Shown one piece after another: positions 4,837 to 5,818 of a stretch of 5,818 nt of DNA. The position numbers and the translations under genes are program-made. The first letter of the stretch is position 1. Every line of letters begins with the position of its first letter. The stretch lies in assembly GCA_026197195.1 (NCBI GenBank), contig JAPHUG010000086.1, forward strand, positions 1 through 5,818, in the 5' to 3' direction. Below the pieces are notes generated by a model. It made no database searches. It was not told the origin of the DNA and saw only the letters and a list, made by a program, of their open reading frames with translations. This DNA comes from Sedimenticola sp. GTDB lineage: Bacteria; Pseudomonadota; Gammaproteobacteria; Chromatiales; Chromatiaceae.

Positions 4837-5818
4837 TTAGAGACCAGAGCCGCGTGATCCGACAAACTCCGGATAGGCTTCCAGGCCACACTCACTGATA
4901 TCCACACCTTCGTACTCTTCCTGTTCAGAGACACGGATACCGACCGTGACCTTGAGGATCATCCAGACCAGGAAGCTGGCTGCGAATGTCCAGCCAAAGA
5001 TCACCAGCAGGCCGGTAATCTGAGCACCGAAGGTAGCATCGCCATTGGAGAAAGGCACTGCCAGCAGGCCCCACATACCGACTACACCATGGACTGAGAT
5101 TGCACCCACAGGATCATCAATCTTCAGTTTATCCAGTGACAGGATGGCGAATACCACCAGGACACCACCAATCACACCAACAGCCGTCGCCCAGATGGGA
5201 CTTGGAGCCAGCGGCTCTGCCGTAATCGCTACAAGACCGGCCAATGCGCCGTTCAAGGTCATGGTCAGATCCGCCTTACCGAAGATGGCACGAGCGGTCA
5301 GCAGGGCGGCTACCACACCACCGGCGGCTGCCGCATTAGTGTTCACAAACACCGCCGCAACCGAGTTAGCCTCACCGACATTCGAAAGGATCAGCTCTGA
5401 TCCACCATTAAACCCGAACCAGCCCATCCACAAGATAAAGGTACCGAGCGTGGCCAGCGGCATGTTGGCACCAGGTATAGCCCGAATCTGACCATCAGGA
5501 CCGTACTTACCTTTACGCGCTCCCAGCAGTAATACACCAGCCAAAGCAGCAGATGCACCCGCCAGATGAACCACACCGGAGCCGGCAAAGTCCTGGAAAC
5601 CCAGACCATCCAGGAAACCACCGCCCCACTTCCAGTAACCCTGCATGGGGTAGATGAAGCCGGTCATAACGACGGCAAACATCAGGAAGCTCCAGAGCTT
5701 CATGCGCTCAGCCACCGCACCGGAGACAATAGACATGGCGGTAGCAACGAACACCACCTGGAAGAAGAAATCGGACATGCCGGAGTAGTAGTCCCCGTCA
5801 TACCAGCCAGCGGCATCC
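4837..5818 (-). CDS. amt: Ammonium transporter, Amt family, 5'-truncated
   Basis: Inner-membrane channel protein for ammonium/ammonia uptake, trimeric in known family members. The frame stays open to the window edge: codons before the ATG at 5778 read DAAGWYDGDYYSG, a typical internal Amt segment, so that ATG is internal and roughly the first quarter of the protein is missing. Counting from it: FFFQVVFVATAMSIVSGAVAER (4-25) holds the Phe-gate helix; D63 in DFAG and H71 in GVVH match AmtB D160 and H168; W120, F123 and S127 in GWFGFNGGS match the ammonium-recruitment region; H230 in ISVHGVVGMWG matches H318. The twin-histidine pore is therefore complete. About eight membrane helices are visible, then a cytoplasmic tail (SEQEEYEGVDISECGLEAYPEF) of the kind that couples subunits and contacts PII proteins (GlnK). 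A glnK gene, if present, would lie beyond 5818. There is no sign of a fused GGDEF or histidine-kinase domain. Confidence 0.96.
   Translation of the reverse strand, partial: DAAGWYDGDYYSGMSDFFFQVVFVATAMSIVSGAVAERMKLWSFLMFAVVMTGFIYPMQGYWKWGGGFLDGLGFQDFAGSGVVHLAGASAALAGVLLLGARKGKYGPDGQIRAIPGANMPLATLGTFILWMGWFGFNGGSELILSNVGEANSVAAVFVNTNAAAAGGVVAALLTARAIFGKADLTMTLNGALAGLVAITAEPLAPSPIWATAVGVIGGVLVVFAILSLDKLKIDDPVGAISVHGVVGMWGLLAVPFSNGDATFGAQITGLLVIFGWTFAASFLVWMILKVTVGIRVSEQEEYEGVDISECGLEAYPEFVGSRGSGL

Noticed and set aside
5045..5491. 148-codon open frame on the plus strand within the Amt gene
   Set aside because: It is antisense to a well-conserved transporter, has a low-complexity Thr/Ala/Pro composition and resembles no protein I recognise.
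5776..5778. ATG at 5778 as the true start of the Amt gene
   Set aside because: Upstream codons to the window edge are open and encode DAAGWYDGDYYSG, a normal internal Amt segment; the first helices and any leader are missing.
1..5818. Mobile element, CRISPR array, toxin-antitoxin or defence system
   Set aside because: No transposase, integrase, spaced direct repeats, terminal repeats or defence domains are seen; all coding space is explained by housekeeping and signalling genes.

Overview
This window looks like ordinary chromosomal DNA of a free-living or symbiotic gammaproteobacterium, with GC content that looks moderate (by eye a little above 50%). Three things point that way: a full-length biosynthetic arginine decarboxylase of the gammaproteobacterial SpeA type, a secreted DUF4124 protein, and two cyclic-di-GMP turnover genes typical of environmental Gammaproteobacteria. 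A sulphur-oxidising or Chromatiales-like lineage is possible, but this is an impression and not something shown by the sequence. I see no mobile element, CRISPR array, tRNA or rRNA.

Layout, left to right: (1) positions 1-1499, plus strand: the 3' part of a PAS-GGDEF-EAL gene whose start lies before the window. (2) After a 24-base convergent gap, positions 1524-3407, minus strand: a complete speA. (3) A 109-base gap (3408-3516) holding a candidate speA promoter and a weak terminator-like element. (4) Positions 3517-4005, minus: a small DUF4124 protein with a signal peptide. (5) Positions 4045-4725, minus: a small diguanylate cyclase (GGDEF only), 39 bases upstream of the DUF4124 gene and probably cotranscribed with it. 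(6) A dense 111-base intergenic region (4726-4836) with a sigma70-like promoter, an inverted repeat over its -10 box, a strong intrinsic terminator and a second perfect hairpin against the upstream stop codon. (7) Positions 4837-5818, minus: the 3' part of an Amt-family ammonium transporter whose start lies beyond the window.

Functionally the window combines c-di-GMP synthesis and breakdown with nitrogen metabolism (ammonium uptake, and agmatine/putrescine synthesis from arginine). The terminator and promoter signals separate Amt, the cyclase/DUF4124 pair and speA into three probable transcription units, so a shared pathway is suggested only by proximity. No clearly undescribed system is present. 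The most notable structure is the compact terminator/promoter/operator-like arrangement upstream of the cyclase gene.
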